A DNA stretch of 64,000 bases from Taenia hydatigena (taxonomy: Eukaryota > Platyhelminthes > Cestoda > Cyclophyllidea > Taeniidae): the NCBI GenBank assembly GCA_036345935.2, contig JADWOT020000006.1:13366519-13430518 (forward strand). The letters are read 5' to 3'. The first letter of the stretch is position 1. Each line of letters opens with the position of its first letter. The notes under the pieces were generated by a model. It searched no databases and was not told the origin of the DNA. It was given only the letters and a program-made list of their open reading frames with translations. This document shows, one piece after another, positions 49,676 to 62,693 of this stretch. The position numbers and the translations under genes are program-made.

Positions 49676-52600
49676 AGGTCTCACAGGCACTCGCGTTAAG
49701 CACGTTTTGGCTTGCGTGCACAGGTAATAAGTAGTTTTGCATAACGAGCAAACTCAAAGTATTCATTTGGGGAAAAAACCGTAAATCTGTTACGTACCAG
49801 TAAAATTACTAGTTTATGGGATTGAGAGAAAACCTTATGCTCAGCAGCCTAGCTAAAAGTAGGAGAAAATGTAGGAGCGCAGGATTCTATGAACTGCTCA
49901 CAGTCAGAGTAAAAAATCAGACTTAACTAGAATGCAAAAGCAATCAAGTACGCCCTAGAGAGCACATAAAGGCTGAGAAATGGATAAAGACGCTATGTTT
50001 TTATAACACCAGAAAACACAGAAATGTCACGAGTTTAGATTACGCATTTCAAAAGTAAAGTTTCACCTCACTACAGGAGATAAAAACTGTAAAATCAGTA
50101 GCCAAAACGATAAGGAGGGTACATCAGAGAGTTAATGTTGAATAATTTCCAGAATTGAATAGTTTAGGTAGTTCAACAGCAGAAATCCAATGTGAACACT
50201 AGGCGAGGAGCCTTTATTCAGCTCAACTATCCTATCAGCGGCATAATCTTAGCATAAGTGCAAAAAAATATTTTGGTTGCAATTAAAAATGGGACGGAAT
50301 CATGGTAAGACCTTAAGGACCAGTAAATGATGGAGGGCTAAAGAAAACCAACAAATGTACTCTAAGAATATAGTGTATAGTAAAATACTTGGCTAGAAAT
50401 CAGCAGATACAGGCAGAAATTCGTCATCGCAAAATATAAGGTACGAATCAGGTAAGGAACGAGTAATCACGCGGAATTCTCGAAACACAACTTTTCGCAC
50501 CCAAATTCTCATGTGTATTCGATGGGCGATCTAACTACAGCCTAATGGTTTTAGTCGCTTCAAGGTTGCAAAACAATTATTTGTGGAAAATGGATTACTA
50601 CGCCACTCACCTTATATCACACCGCTGAATTATCAGGCTAGTTGCTGCGCAGGCTAAAAGACGATGGGATGCAGTGTAGGTCATCACTTACATCAAATTG
50701 ATGACGGCAATCGGATTACTCCAAAGCTGGGTCCCTAAGCCTGCCACTGCATTTGCTTGTCTTAAATGCAGCTAAGATTGAAACCCATCTACAAAATACT
50801 TCAGGCCGTTACTCTTATGTCCATTTTGAATGCTCGCATCCTTCCCCCATATTGGGAACCTGCTTTCGCACGTGCACTTGCTGCATGGTATTTATTCATT
50901 TAAGTCGCGTATCTTTATATCCATTTGAATAAATATAACTTCTGGCACAATAAATCATTCTTTGCTCTGCTCTGAACTCTGACTTGTTACAGTAGTGGAG
51001 ATACTTATAATGTTTTTACATTTTTGCCACTTAACCTCAGTTTCCAAATTCTTGCACATTAAGAATACGTCTTGTTTCATTGCATATATCTCGAGCCACC
51101 TCTGTTGCCAGTAAAGCGAAGAAATACCCCTAATCCTAATATGACTCCAAGAATTGAATGAAGTAGGTGCGCAGCTTATGCAAGGACGATAAGTTGAGAG
51201 AAATATTGAGCAAAGATACATTGGTGGATATGCTTGACATTGCTAAACTGAAGAAGTGCAATGCGAGTGTTGAAATATAGTAGTGTAGTATCTGACGGCC
51301 TTGGGGAATTCATGTGCCGTTTTGTATCTATTTTGGCGAAGAGTGGAGTCCTAACGCTAAGGTAGATTTTATTGAGGTTTGGGATCGAGTAGTCTGGCTT
51401 TGTGCGATTAGCTGATCGCTTGATAATGCCTGTTCAAGTTACTAGTTACTAAATAATGTCTATCAATTTGGGAATCGAAGGAGCATTCGACATGTCTACC
51501 GTGGCTAAAGTAGGCATGAACACAAGCAATGAAAGATTCAATGAAAAATTAAATTAGCAAACAAAGAGCATTACAAGAATTTAGTTTTACGTCCTGGGTG
51601 TGTGTCACGATGCACTCGGCAAAAAGTTACTTTAAATCTGTAAAAAGCTACTACCATCAGTATTTGATTTTGAGGGAATCACTATCTTCTAATTACATGC
51701 AATAGTTCACCTGAATTAATTATAGATTACGTTCTGAAGAATCCCTTTGCAAAACATTGATTTGTAGCTGCCCCTGATCTGTTGCCCGGCAAAAGTCTAT
51801 TGAAAATGCAGTTAGCGCTGGTGGCAAGGCAAAGGGAGCCATTAAAAACGTTTCAGCTCCTTAAGGCTTTGAGATCCTAAGAACCGTTTTAGATTTTTGG
51901 ATAGATGGCGGTCGACTACTATTTATAACTTATCGTAAGGAGTTACGAAAGATTTGAGCAATAGTTCCTCAACTCCTGACATTGTTTTTCGATATTCTGG
52001 TAAAAAATTATTTAGAGACTCAATTTAAGAATCTAGTTACTTGATCTGCTTTAGAAGTGTAAATTGATTATTTAAAACGGATGCAATAGATAACCATATT
52101 TGAAGGAATAATAACAGGAACCTGATCTCACTTCCATCTGTTTTGGTGATTCATGCACATTGGCGTAACAATGGGAATAATGCAGATAAGCCTAGGTACC
52201 ACAAGGTAAAATTATTCAAAGTTTTGCTTTAAAATTCATCATAAATTTGCCGATAAGTCGAAATTATGTGGAAATCACAGAAAGACTCAGTGTCTCGTAG
52301 GGACAAATCATCCTATTTATGGTAACAAACGTAACGTTTGTGCATGGTCCAACACAGAATCGTAGTTTAAGGCAATTTTGGGTCTATAAAAAACGCGCAG
52401 ACATAAATCCATGAACTAACCTGGTGCAGTTTTCGATTAGTGCAAGCCAGAAGATAAACGTATGCATAATTAAATGCAGAGTTGTTTATGAATCATAATG
52501 GTGAACGAAAGCATGCTATGTAGGAATAGGCCAGCGACGCTGCCTTATTTTCATACAGTTAAAAGTGATTGTAAAGGTAACTTCCAAATTTGCTGTTTTT

Positions 52601-55600
52601 CTGCAAATAATTGATTGTGTGGAGCCACAAATGAAATTCTGTGCAGGGTAAAGCAATGATTTACCATACTAACTGGTCTTTAGCACAAATGTTCGATAAT
52701 TCCACTCAAAGCTAGATTTCATGGGTATCTTTGCTATTTAAGGGCACATGGCTTTTAAGCTTAACTATATTCGTGGTCAAGCAATGCATCGTGCATTCGA
52801 GGTCAATGTGTGAGTGCTCTAATCCTTGAGAGCATTCAGCTGTAAATAGAACCAAACCATGTTTCCTTTTACTATCCTTATGCTTTTTAATCTGATAAAT
52901 CACGAGGACTGCGATAAACGTATTACTTGCGATTTGTGACGCGCTCATTAGTCTCGAGGTAAAGCAGAAGATAAAATGCTTGATTACAGTCTCATTTTAA
53001 CTCGAGTACAAACAAAAAGCCAAAAAGGGAACTATGGTTGCATGAAATTATGGCTTGAGCCAATTGTAGATGCTCTGCTTGGCATATGATAAATCATGAA
53101 AACTAGGTTTCACATTCTGTTAGAAACGGAAATTGCCTTTCAGAATGGCATTTATTAGACGTAACTAAAATCAACATTGAGGTGCTTAAGCATGTGGGTC
53201 CTGTTCAAAAAAACAATGCAGTTGGCACTAGTTAAGTGCATTATTGACATGGGTGCTTGAGTTGCGCAATCACGTGTTCCACCAGCCTCTCAGATGCAGT
53301 CCCATGCAATGTCGCGCCTCCCACATTCTTGTGGAGTCAGGCGCACACCTCAAAAGAGTGAATTAGCTTTTTCTACCCCTAAAAACGACATCAATTGCAT
53401 GAGGATTCGCATATTTACAGGCAGTATTTGTTAAAAGCAACCACATCCCAAGAACTACTATGAACAGATTATTGCAAAAAATAATTACTCAACGAGTAGA
53501 AATTGTGCGCAAAACTATGATTTGACTCAAACTTGCAAGCGAAACTTTCGTTGAACCACAAAACTATAGCGATTAAATTAAATTACGATAGTTTTATCCA
53601 AAAGAAAAACTCGGAGTGGGAAGTGCTCTGTTTTGCACAAAATTTGATCGGATATCCTGCTTGGTTTCAGGCTTCCTCAAGAGAATATGAAGGAAGAGTC
53701 GAAGCGTAGCAATGCCAAGTGGTTAAAACAATCGAGTCGCCTGGACTTGGCGTAAATTCAGTTGAAGTGCAAATAAATTTTCACAAGGGTTAGCCAATTT
53801 GATAATGCTCAGCTGTTTGCAATTTCTGCCAGACAAATGCGACTTGCGAATTTTTAAAGGACAATAGTTATTACACAAGTTGCCACAAAGAATAACTTCA
53901 GAATGGTCAATCAAAAGTCAAAAATGACAAAATGGCTTCCTTTTGACTCACAAAAATAAACACATAGTCTTCGCAGAAGGCAATGCATAAAAAAGTAGTT
54001 CCAAACATGACAAACATAGGTGTGCATCAACAAATCACAAAAGATCGGAATTGTGGTCTCCACTAGGTATTGTTTAGGAGGATGAGGACCTATTGCCTAC
54101 TACCACTAATTTATGCTCAACTAAACTTATAAGGCAAGGAGAGTCGGTAGCAATACTAGTAGACTATATTTCGGATTACTAATCAAAATTTAGCTAAGAT
54201 TGTTACAACACTGCACAAATCTGATTCCATGTAACCGAACCAAGAGTTTCAGACTATAATTGCATATTTTTTCAATTTGTGGGAAAGTCTTCACTACCAG
54301 GCAATGCATTCTCCGACCAAATAATGCGCAAAGCAGTTTTTTGACATTCTTCTGCTTCGGACAAAGACAAAATGCTTTGCTAAAATCATGAAACCACCAA
54401 ACTAGTACAGTCCTATCGAAGGACCAATCTAAGCCTTGTTAGGCACGGTATTAGGGGTTTCAATACCTGTGAGAAATTAAAATCTCTCCGAAGAAGAATG
54501 GTAGTCCGCTCCCAAAGTAGGATCGAAAGCTATTCGGAAGATTGCATTATCATTTGAATTTCGGAGCTTACCAGCTCCAGTGGCCAACCAAACTAACACC
54601 AAATTTCAGCACCGTGCACCTATGTCAACCGATTGCAACTGAAGGATTAAGTACCACACAGGTCATTCTGTTTGCAGTACAGCTTCAAGGAGCACAAAAA
54701 ACTGCCCCTATGAGAGTCGGTAAAATAAACAGCAAAGTCTCTAAGCTGGTGCAGATGTGTAAACCTCACACGGAAATGCGGCCGAGACCACTTTTTGCCA
54801 TAAATTTGCAGTGGGTACATGGCAAACGGAAATAGTTTGGCTACATGCATTCTCGAAGGACCAGTTGCGTTTCATTATTTAAAGCCCTCATAGTCCTTGA
54901 CAAAGGAAGAGAGAGAGGGGGTAAAGTTTCCCAGAATGTGGTATAAGTGCTTCGAGAGATTGATAGACGAGACTAAACTGTAATGGTAGGCACTCCAATC
55001 AAAGTACAACCTTCTTTCAAATGCCAAAGTAACGTTTAACCGTATCTAAACGGGTGTTATAATAAAAAAATGCACTACTTCGATAGAGGTTTTGAAAATG
55101 AATATTTAAAACGTCTTTATTGTGAAATGAATGCATAAGCGCTGGTCGAGCGGCGATAAAATTGACCGAGATCCTTTGCCCAGATTATTGATGAGAGTCC
55201 TAAAAGGTCAGCGTTTACTCAAATGGAGGAGATAGTAGCGAAGTTCAAATTGCTTCATTTAGTTGTAATGGTACTTTACAAAATGTGGTCAACACTTTGA
55301 TTCACATTTGTAGAGATGAAATCTTTGATATGATTATCGAATTAAGAAAACCAAAGCCCTAAAACACAAATGATTTACTAGTAATTGATCAGAGCCATGA
55401 ATGAAGTCAAATTATGCCACAGAACACTTGACTGGATTTTGTGACAGCTCCAAGTAAGGACTCATAATATAAGTTGAAATGGCGTAACTGAGAACTCAAC
55501 CTCTGCTTCAAACAAGGGGAATGTTATATTCTGCGATTAGTTGCGCATTGAACTCTCTCAAGCCTGAGATCCGTGAGAATGAAGCAGACTTTCTCGATGC

Positions 55601-57146
55601 TGCAGCCGATTCCTGTCTGTGAGGAAAGAACCAGCGCATAACAATTCACTTTTGTCGGCGTAGATGCGCATCAATTTGTTCATGAGTAAATTTTCTCCAA
55701 TTGCGCCAATGTGACCTGAACACCGTCTCAATAACGCTGCATGGCCCTTCGATATTCTCTAAAATGTCAATGACTATGAAGAGAAGGCAGCTGACTAACA
55801 GCAGTATTAATAATAATAGTAATAGAAACTATGCAATGCCGAATATCACGAATCTGTTGTGGCAAACACAAACTTTTGCCTCAATTTAAATACATTTCTT
55901 GATATTTTGCTTGCCATACGTAATCGGGAAAGTGGAAAGATTGATTCCTGTAAGGCTCAAATGTTCGGCTACTTTGAATATAATGGTAAAGCATAATTGC
56001 GTTGCGTTGACACCTAAACGATCACATTCGCGGTCTCGAAACATAAAGTGAGTGAAAAGACCAGTGATACAAAAGTATTGCAGTCACTTCATGGTTGCTT
56101 AGCATAAACTTATGGTGGTCAAAGTATTTAATGTGTTTAATTTAGTTAACGCAAAAATGGGATAATTTATTGCATTGTTTACTGGCGATAAGGTGTTCGA
56201 TGTTTCGCGTCAGCATATTCTATATTTAGTCGGACCAAACGACTATTGTTCTCGATTGTGCATTCTATGTTGCAACCTCTGTGGCCCTACTTCCACATTT
56301 GTATGCTCAGTACAGCAGCTGGGGAACCGGTGCAGTTTCACGCTTGATCATCGCCTTTGAAATGAAGATTAAATGAAATCATGAGGTCGGGCTTTGAATA
56401 TTTACAATGCAGGCTCACATTTGAACTCTTAAATCCTCATCTCACTAACTATCAAAAACCATTAATGTACTACTACTCGTTAGAGGGCGCATTCATTATG
56501 CTGAAGCGGCATTTTAATGAACTTTTGCTTCCTCTCCCATCTCGAGTGGTCACTTCAGTGACCAATGAGCCATCATTTAGCCGTGGTGACTGAAATGGCA
56601 ATTCTTCATTTAAACTCAAAAGTGTTGGAAATCTGAAACTGGCTGCACTTCTTTCATATCTACTGGTGGCAGTGCGAAATAAACTTAGTCAAATGCAGTA
56701 TACATAATAAGTAGGTGGTAGAAGTAGGATCCTATACATTTCTATTTTATTTGTTTACTTAAAACATGCACATTCAGTTGATGGCCAGGACCCCCTATTT
56801 TCGCAACAATCTCACCTTCTACGTTTATACTTACCCAGAAGTACAACTGGGTGCGGGCCAAAAATCCAGAACAAACTTTCTAAACACCAAAGCAAAAAAA
56901 ATAAACGAGTACTTTCTGAGCCATTATGACCGGAACGGCGAGTAGTGGTGGTGAGGCATTCAGCTCACTTTGTGGACGCAAAAACTGTGCCAATTATTTC
57001 ATTCAAATGCCAAGGTTTTATTGTTGGATTTGAGACGGTATGTGTGAATACTAATACATTATAACAGTTTGACTTGAGAGTATCCATTCAGGAGAGTGGG
57101 AAGAACGGAGTGTATGTGTAAAACCCATAAATTACCTCATCGATTT

Positions 57147-57183
57147 GAAGAGAAGAAAGGAAAGAAGAAAGGAGGAGAGGGAG
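57147..57183 (+). repeat. 37-base pure purine tract
   Basis: Uninterrupted A/G run made of aag, gaaa and ggag words, in the gene-poor region. Triplex-forming potential; no sign of coding. Confidence 0.7.
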
Positions 57184-60100
57184 TTACCGTGGTGGCTAAA
57201 AACTGGTTAGGTGGTAGGCCCTAAGCGACGAACCATCGTGCAGCCAAATGATCACGCGATAGCGAGTACGGCGCGTTCAAGAAGAGAAATGCGTGAAATA
57301 AAGCAGCGCTCTAAGCCTCCACCAATGTCTTCACGCGAGTTTCATTTATGTCTCAGCAACAAGGAAGTTGCCATTTTTCAAAAATGAGGTAGGGAAACAC
57401 CAGCACCGAGACACTTGTAAGCATAGCCAACATTAGCTTTATTTCAGCTAATGCTACCGCGGGAATGAAGCCGCAACTCCTCTAAAAATATTGTTAAAAT
57501 AAAGTGGTAATTTCATCTATTCTTGTTGCACATGAATGCTTCATTTAAAGTACTCAAGTATCCAAGTGTTATTAACACTCGTATCTTTAGGAGCTTTAGA
57601 GGAGTTTAAGAAAATTGCAATTGCTTGTCAGACTCGCAGCCTATTCTTGGGCAGACGTGAGGAGGAAGGAAGCAAATGAAAGTCTGCTTTGAAAGTAAAT
57701 TTGACCAGTGCATCGAAAGCACCTAGGCCTGCGATTTCAAACTAAACTTGCTGCAGGACATTTGGGCTCACATAAAATTTGGTAATTACTTTTAGAAAAG
57801 GTTGAAAATTCCTGCAACAGCTTTTTGCCCCCTTTTTTGTCGGAGAATAAAACACCGAAGCATTGGATTACTTAATAGCATTACGGTGTTCCGGAAATTA
57901 ATTTTAATTCTGCGCTAATCATGTTTTCAACGATCCATCTTCATAGCTAATAAATATTTTGTTGGTGTCCATAACCTCCTTTCAGTAAATAGCAATAATT
58001 TTAAAGAACCAAAGCATGAATCTGACATCAATAGTGGGCTGCAATAGAGCTGAACCAAAAGAGCTCTATCAAACACACGACCTTTTTGCGTTTGTAGTAG
58101 ACGTGGCGTTTATTCTAGAATGAAATGCCATAAGGTGTCTCAGGCAGCCAATGGGCGCTTCGTGTAGCCCACCTGAATGCCGGTGTCTATCCGAAGGTAA
58201 AACTAGCGGCTGGGATCACTGTTCTCTTATCCCTTCGAATGATTGTTCGGTCAGAATTCAGGTGCCTATTAGTAATGGAATTTCTTTTACATTCTTCCAT
58301 GAGGGTAGTCCAACACAGCGCGATTTTGATGGTGGCTGCATCTGAGTGAAAAATGAAGCTGATTTCACGAGGTTCACATTGGAATCTGAACTACTTCCAT
58401 AAAAGCATGCAAAGTATGCGAGGTAATGTGAGCGCGACAGCATAAAATATGTCAAAATTATTTTAAGGATAAAATCACTCATGAGACCTGTTAGGCATTG
58501 ATTAATGCCTGTGCGTGAATGTGAATGATTACAAAATCGTGGCAATGGGGAAAAGTGGAACAGAATTGACTTCACTATCGCTTTGCGTGGCAAGCTGACG
58601 TGCGCTTAAAGTCCTAAGGCTTTTGAGTGGTTCTTAAGGTGAATTAGCGGACAAAGTAACATTTGATTCTGTTTTTGTATGAGGTCCAGGCATTGCAGGA
58701 ACTCGATAAAGCTGATTCCTTGCATTTTGTAGCATAAAACACTTCTCAATGAGGCTGATATTTTGCTAACTACTGCATCTAAATTTAATGAAATAGTTAT
58801 TCATATTCTAAGGCAGAGTTGTTTTAGGAGAGTCAGTTCTTTTCCAGAACCAGTGCGACAGAATAAACAATCTATCATAAGGAATGGCCTTAATGTATTT
58901 CTCTAATTTATGCTTTTCAAGAATTTCCTTCACTAGCCTTCCAAACTAAAGTACCTTTTTAAGCCTAGTAAGTGCCCGCTAAGATTAATCCACCCTGCCA
59001 CAGTAAAAAGAATGCGCTTTATCTCTGGCTCTAAGCATGGTTTTAAGGATTGTAGTCTCCGTGGCATGGAATGGCAAGCTTTTCAACGCACAAGAGTGTA
59101 TTCAGTGTCTTGGTATGATCCGATGAATTTGTCCCACGGCAGAAGTTTTTAAAGCTCTGCTTCATTTTCCATTCTGCTTGAAAAGCTAGTTGGTCAACAA
59201 AGTGCATCGCAACAGTAACTGGAATGCAAGAGTACATTTGAGGAAAGCAATAGAACCATATGAAAGTCAAGGAGAAGCTTCACCTTTCAAATTAGAATCT
59301 TCTGCCAATGCGGTTAGAAATGCTCCTAATTAAAACAATTTGAAGTATTTTGAGCCTACTCAATACAATTGGATAGTGGTCAATTTATGGAACCACATCA
59401 CTGATGAAAATTGATATTTTCGAATGTGCACTCTGCCCCACGAAACGACAGATCCCCGTTAATTGTGCAAATGCCAAAGAGAAGCAATAATAAGCGAATA
59501 TCTACCATCTCAAATGCAAGGTGTTGCTCAGTTTCAACGTTTATCTGTTCCAATCAGATCCACCTCACCTCGATTGTTAAAATCGGCACCTCACAACTGT
59601 CTGAGTGCCGAATTCACATGCCTTTATGAATCTTATACTTTGGTGGATCGACTGCCTTTTATACGATTTCTACATCCACGGTTCCTGGAAGGTTTCGCCC
59701 ATTTACGCGTCAAAACACGTTACTTGTGGGGCTCTGCGAAAGCATCTGTCTGGTACCACCCTACAGTTGGGCTGGACTTAGTAGCGGACGGTGACATTTC
59801 TACGATTATGACTGCATTTTCTATCCACTAATGGGGACTTTAGCCGGTGGCAATATTACTACGTAAAAGCTAGCGTAAATTCCTATCTATAGGATTAAAG
59901 AGTTAAGTACTCATTTAAGCGGCGTGCTATAAAATATGGTTCGCAAAAGTAGTTCAAATTGAAACAAAAATATCGACCTCTAGGTCAAAGCTAGGGGTTG
60001 AACATTCCACTGAAATTACGCTTGCTTAGAAATGAAGTCAAAATCAAATGACGATCATGTAGATTTTAGCTTGGATTACAGCCGCGCATTTGATTTAGTT

Positions 60101-61079
60101 GACATTTCGCCTGTTGTGTGCATTCCACTACGTGTGTGAAATTTCAAAATAGGCGAAATCAGTTAAATCAGTTAAACTGACTTATGGAATGCAGCATGGA
60201 TTGGTGACTTCTATTTGCTTATCTCCTCACCATCGCAGCCTATTTAAAAAGTGATTTGAAGAGATAATCAAACAGTCATAAGCGCATAAATGAGGTAACA
60301 TGACTTACATTCTCTAAAGGAATGTGCTTGATCAGGTAAATTCCATCACGGTAGGTAGCACCGAAAGCGCACAATGTGGCATTCCAGATGAGATAATGAA
60401 AGAGCTATGGCCTAAAGAAATATGATTAGGGCAGCACACAACGCCTGGGCTATTCGATCCGCTTTTATGGTGCAGCGTTGAAGAGGGTAAAGGGTAGTGT
60501 GTGCTTAATAATGCGAAGAATTTAGAATCGCCACTTCACATGGAGATTTTTACAAGACGAGGGACGGAAAAGAAGGCTGACAGGTCCTACGTATCCGTCG
60601 CACAGCAGAGCATTGCAAGTGGATCGATTTAACTAAGCTTTCAGTGGCATTAACATCTTTAAGCAATGTGGAATCAACTGACACCCAAGGATAATGCTAT
60701 TTCTGCACGTTAATATTGTTGGTACAGCTGCAAATAAATAATTCCCTACTTTAAATTCTTTGGAAAAAACAAACTTGTGTTTTGTTATTGCATGCGTCAA
60801 AAATGGCAGTATCATGACAACACCACGATTTTGGACCTATGTGTCAACTCCAAGTCCACATAAATGCGGTATTGTTAGAAAATTTTCTTGGCTTCCATTC
60901 AAGGGTTTCTAACTTTAACGGAAGAGTTCCATTCCCAATGAGTTGACACCAACTTTGTTGCACTCCTCGACTTATTCTTCGCTGTGCACCATTTTCCTTG
61001 CCATGCAAGGCGAATAAGAATTTTTATTTTTTAAGCAATATTGGTGTAATCGACAAGGCGGATCGCTGAATGAATTGAC

Positions 61080-61420
61080 ACCTGTCCCTTGAGCGCAAGC
61101 AAACGCTCGCCACCTGTAGTAGAGCCGGCTTGGCTCTCGATGCGACCGTTCAGTAGCACGGCCAGTCCTGAGTCACTAGGCTCTCACTCCCGATCTGCCC
61201 TGCCTACCGTCATATGTGAATTTGAATGCCTCCTGCTATCCAAACACCTGATTGGTTCGCATTGAAGACTAATCCCACTAGCTGATGGGTTCTCTGACCT
61301 GTGGCGTCCTATCCACTTAAATGAGATGCCTCGTACGCCTGTCACATAACTTTTAACAGCACAACAAGTAAATACTTCCTCTCGGCAACCCATCATGCTT
61401 GCTTTCTTGCCCATCAATAC
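61080..61420. other. GC-richer block, possible dispersed repeat
   Basis: Clearly less AT-rich than its surroundings, starting near cctgtcccttgagcgc. The 77-codon minus-strand frame in it (61184-61417) has no recognised domain. Composition shift suggests an inserted or conserved element, but I saw no terminal repeats or target duplication. Confidence 0.3.
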
Positions 61421-62579
61421 AATAGCGAATGGCTACTTTTAGACCATTCCCTTTTATTATCACCGTGTAGCCGTTCTACCACCCTACTCGCATAATCTTC
61501 AATTCACTGCGGAAAAGGTGAATGTGGTACTTAATCTAAAAAAATTGACAAAAGTAACTAATTAATGTTTCCTTAGTTAACCGTTTAATTAGGATAGGAT
61601 GGGCACAAGTGTATTGTTGATTTTGGTAAGCGTAACCTTAAAATAAAAATTCTAACCAGTGCGAATGCAATGAGGATGAAAATCTCGTCAAAGTGCCAAT
61701 GCTCTCGCCCGCTTCATCACTCCTGCACTGTTCGAATTCGACGATTTTGTCGATCGCCACAATGCAATAAAATCACATGTTTATTTGAAGACGAGAAATA
61801 ATGAAAATTACATTTTGGAATTTCGTTCTCGGGAATCGGTATGGATCTTTGAAGCTCTTAAAATGAAGACGTGAACTCACAAAGTACTGCATTTTGATCA
61901 AATGAAGGAGCTGCGTATCACTACAAAGAGGTTCGTGTTGGAGCTGCTAAAGCTGTTAAATATGTCAAGTGCGCGGTCATCAACAAAGCATTACACCACG
62001 ATTAGAGTTGAAGTAAACGATACAACGTAAAATGAGTGACATCTTACTGAACGTTATTTTCGTGCGAACTAAATCAGCATCAAAGGCTCTTGGAACGGAG
62101 CAGTAAATTAGAGCAAAAATTTTTTATAACCCAGTCTTTTCGATGGTTATATCGCACAGCGACTTGCCAGTCTACGGCATGCGAAGTGTGATGGCGAAAG
62201 CCAGCCTGATTTCCTTAGAACGGTACCTCTCAATGTGATCAGTGTTAAAAAACGCCACATGTACAAATGTGCCTGCGTCTCTTCGCTTTATTCGAGCAAA
62301 ATCGTAATTCGTCATTCGTCCAGAAATGCATCCTTTGGTCATAGTCTAGTCTAAAGTAGAAATGTGGCTAACAGGTCTTTTAATATTATCACGTTCATGT
62401 GAGGACGAGTGATCGCCTCATCCCAAAGCTGTGAGTCACTGGCGCGTTGGCTGCGTGCATCAGGATAATAAATAAAAAGATCCTCATTCTATCAAAATGA
62501 ATTTGACAGCTTGACATTAATTTATTGCAGCGTTTAGCAACAATGTCCCAACAGAAGGAGGAATGCCTTTATCACACTT

Positions 62580-62585
62580 TTTATT
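62580..62585 (-). terminator. Poly(A) signal of the muscarinic receptor gene
   Basis: AATAAA on the minus strand about 110 bases after the stop codon; another lies at 62521-62526. Confidence 0.5.
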
Positions 62586-62693
62586 ATCCCACGATTGACA
62601 TTTCTCCGGTAACAGAGGACACACATTCAAAATATAAACACGTTTTCATTATCTACAGATCAAATTTGTGAACTAAATGCATCTTTGTTTGCA

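Larger units (their letters stand above)
47480..62693. other. Large gene-poor region
   Basis: About 15 kb. No open frame longer than about 120 codons and none resembling a known family; no tRNA or rRNA recognised. It contains a palindrome (49662-49675), a purine tract (57147-57183), a GC-rich block (61080-61420) and an open frame at 59463-59831 without recognisable motifs. It may hold upstream regulatory DNA or 5' exons of the RhoGEF, or non-coding RNA. Confidence 0.5.

Noticed and set aside
59463..59831. 122-codon plus-strand frame as a gene
   Set aside because: No domain, no splice context and no codon pattern distinguishing it from chance.
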